Source: Bactericera cockerelli (Eukaryota > Arthropoda > Insecta > Hemiptera > Triozidae). From it: 64,000 bases of DNA. Shown in pieces: positions 63,907 to 64,000 of the stretch. Where the stretch lies: NCBI GenBank assembly GCA_024516035.1, contig CM044957.1, positions 48,025,001 through 48,089,000 on the forward strand, written 5' to 3'. The notes beneath the pieces were generated by a model. That model saw only the letters and a program-made list of their open reading frames with translations. It did no database searches and was not told the DNA's origin. Position 1 is the first letter of the stretch, and the number at the start of each line of letters is the position of its first letter. The position numbers and the translations under genes were made by a program.

Positions 63907-64000
63907 GGTAGGCTCCTCTTCATCATTATATGGTGGCGTCATCGTGAACGATGGTATCCAGACAGTTTAGGAATGACTCAGCACATCTACCATTGTCTTT

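Overview
This is eukaryotic, almost certainly arthropod (probably insect) genomic DNA: short coding exons with GT-AG introns, an arginine kinase (the arthropod phosphagen kinase), AT-rich intergenic sequence, and a dense load of SINEs, LINEs and DNA transposons. The order within the arthropods cannot be fixed from the window.

Layout. Positions 3-323 (+) hold the last codons of a Ty3/gypsy-type polyprotein that enters from the left. About 3.8-38.7 kb (-) is one large gene, rictor, the defining subunit of mTORC2. I can place 28 coding exons covering about 1589 codons. Reading frame is continuous across all of them, and only the conserved C-terminal tail (about 60 residues) is missing, presumably beyond the left edge. 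Positions 41.5-58.5 kb (+) hold a complete nine-exon RCC1L (WBSCR16-like) gene, a mitochondrial seven-bladed propeller protein of about 453 residues with a basic N-terminal presequence. Its first exon is only 118 bp and its second intron is GC-AG. Positions 61.6-62.9 kb (-) hold the last two coding exons of arginine kinase; its 5' exons lie beyond the right edge. The genes share no obvious pathway. rictor and RCC1L are divergent, with start codons 2.85 kb apart.

Repeats fill most of the rest. RCC1L intron 8 holds a nearly intact AT-rich LINE with a 28-bp target duplication. The LINE is split by a 3.4-kb transposon with about 0.5-kb terminal inverted repeats and an 8-bp target duplication, and that transposon is itself split by an 862-bp fold-back element at TA. 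At least seven tRNA-derived SINE families and one 5S-rRNA-derived SINE family are present in many copies.

The most notable signals are in rictor. (1) Intron 6 is, to the base, a 922-bp hAT-like element plus its 8-bp target duplication; splicing restores the pre-insertion exon, so this looks like an intron made by a transposon (an introner). (2) Intron 7 is flanked by a 12-bp direct repeat lying across both splice sites. (3) At seven edges of six exons the splice site plus adjoining coding sequence has been amplified in tandem, up to 19 copies for the exon 10 donor and 6 for its acceptor. (4) A 35-nt micro-exon is present in four tandem copies with a period of exactly 116 bp, only one of which can be used at a time without breaking the frame. 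(5) Three TTAA-type miniature elements, each with perfect or near-perfect palindromic cores, lie in or beside gene sequence.
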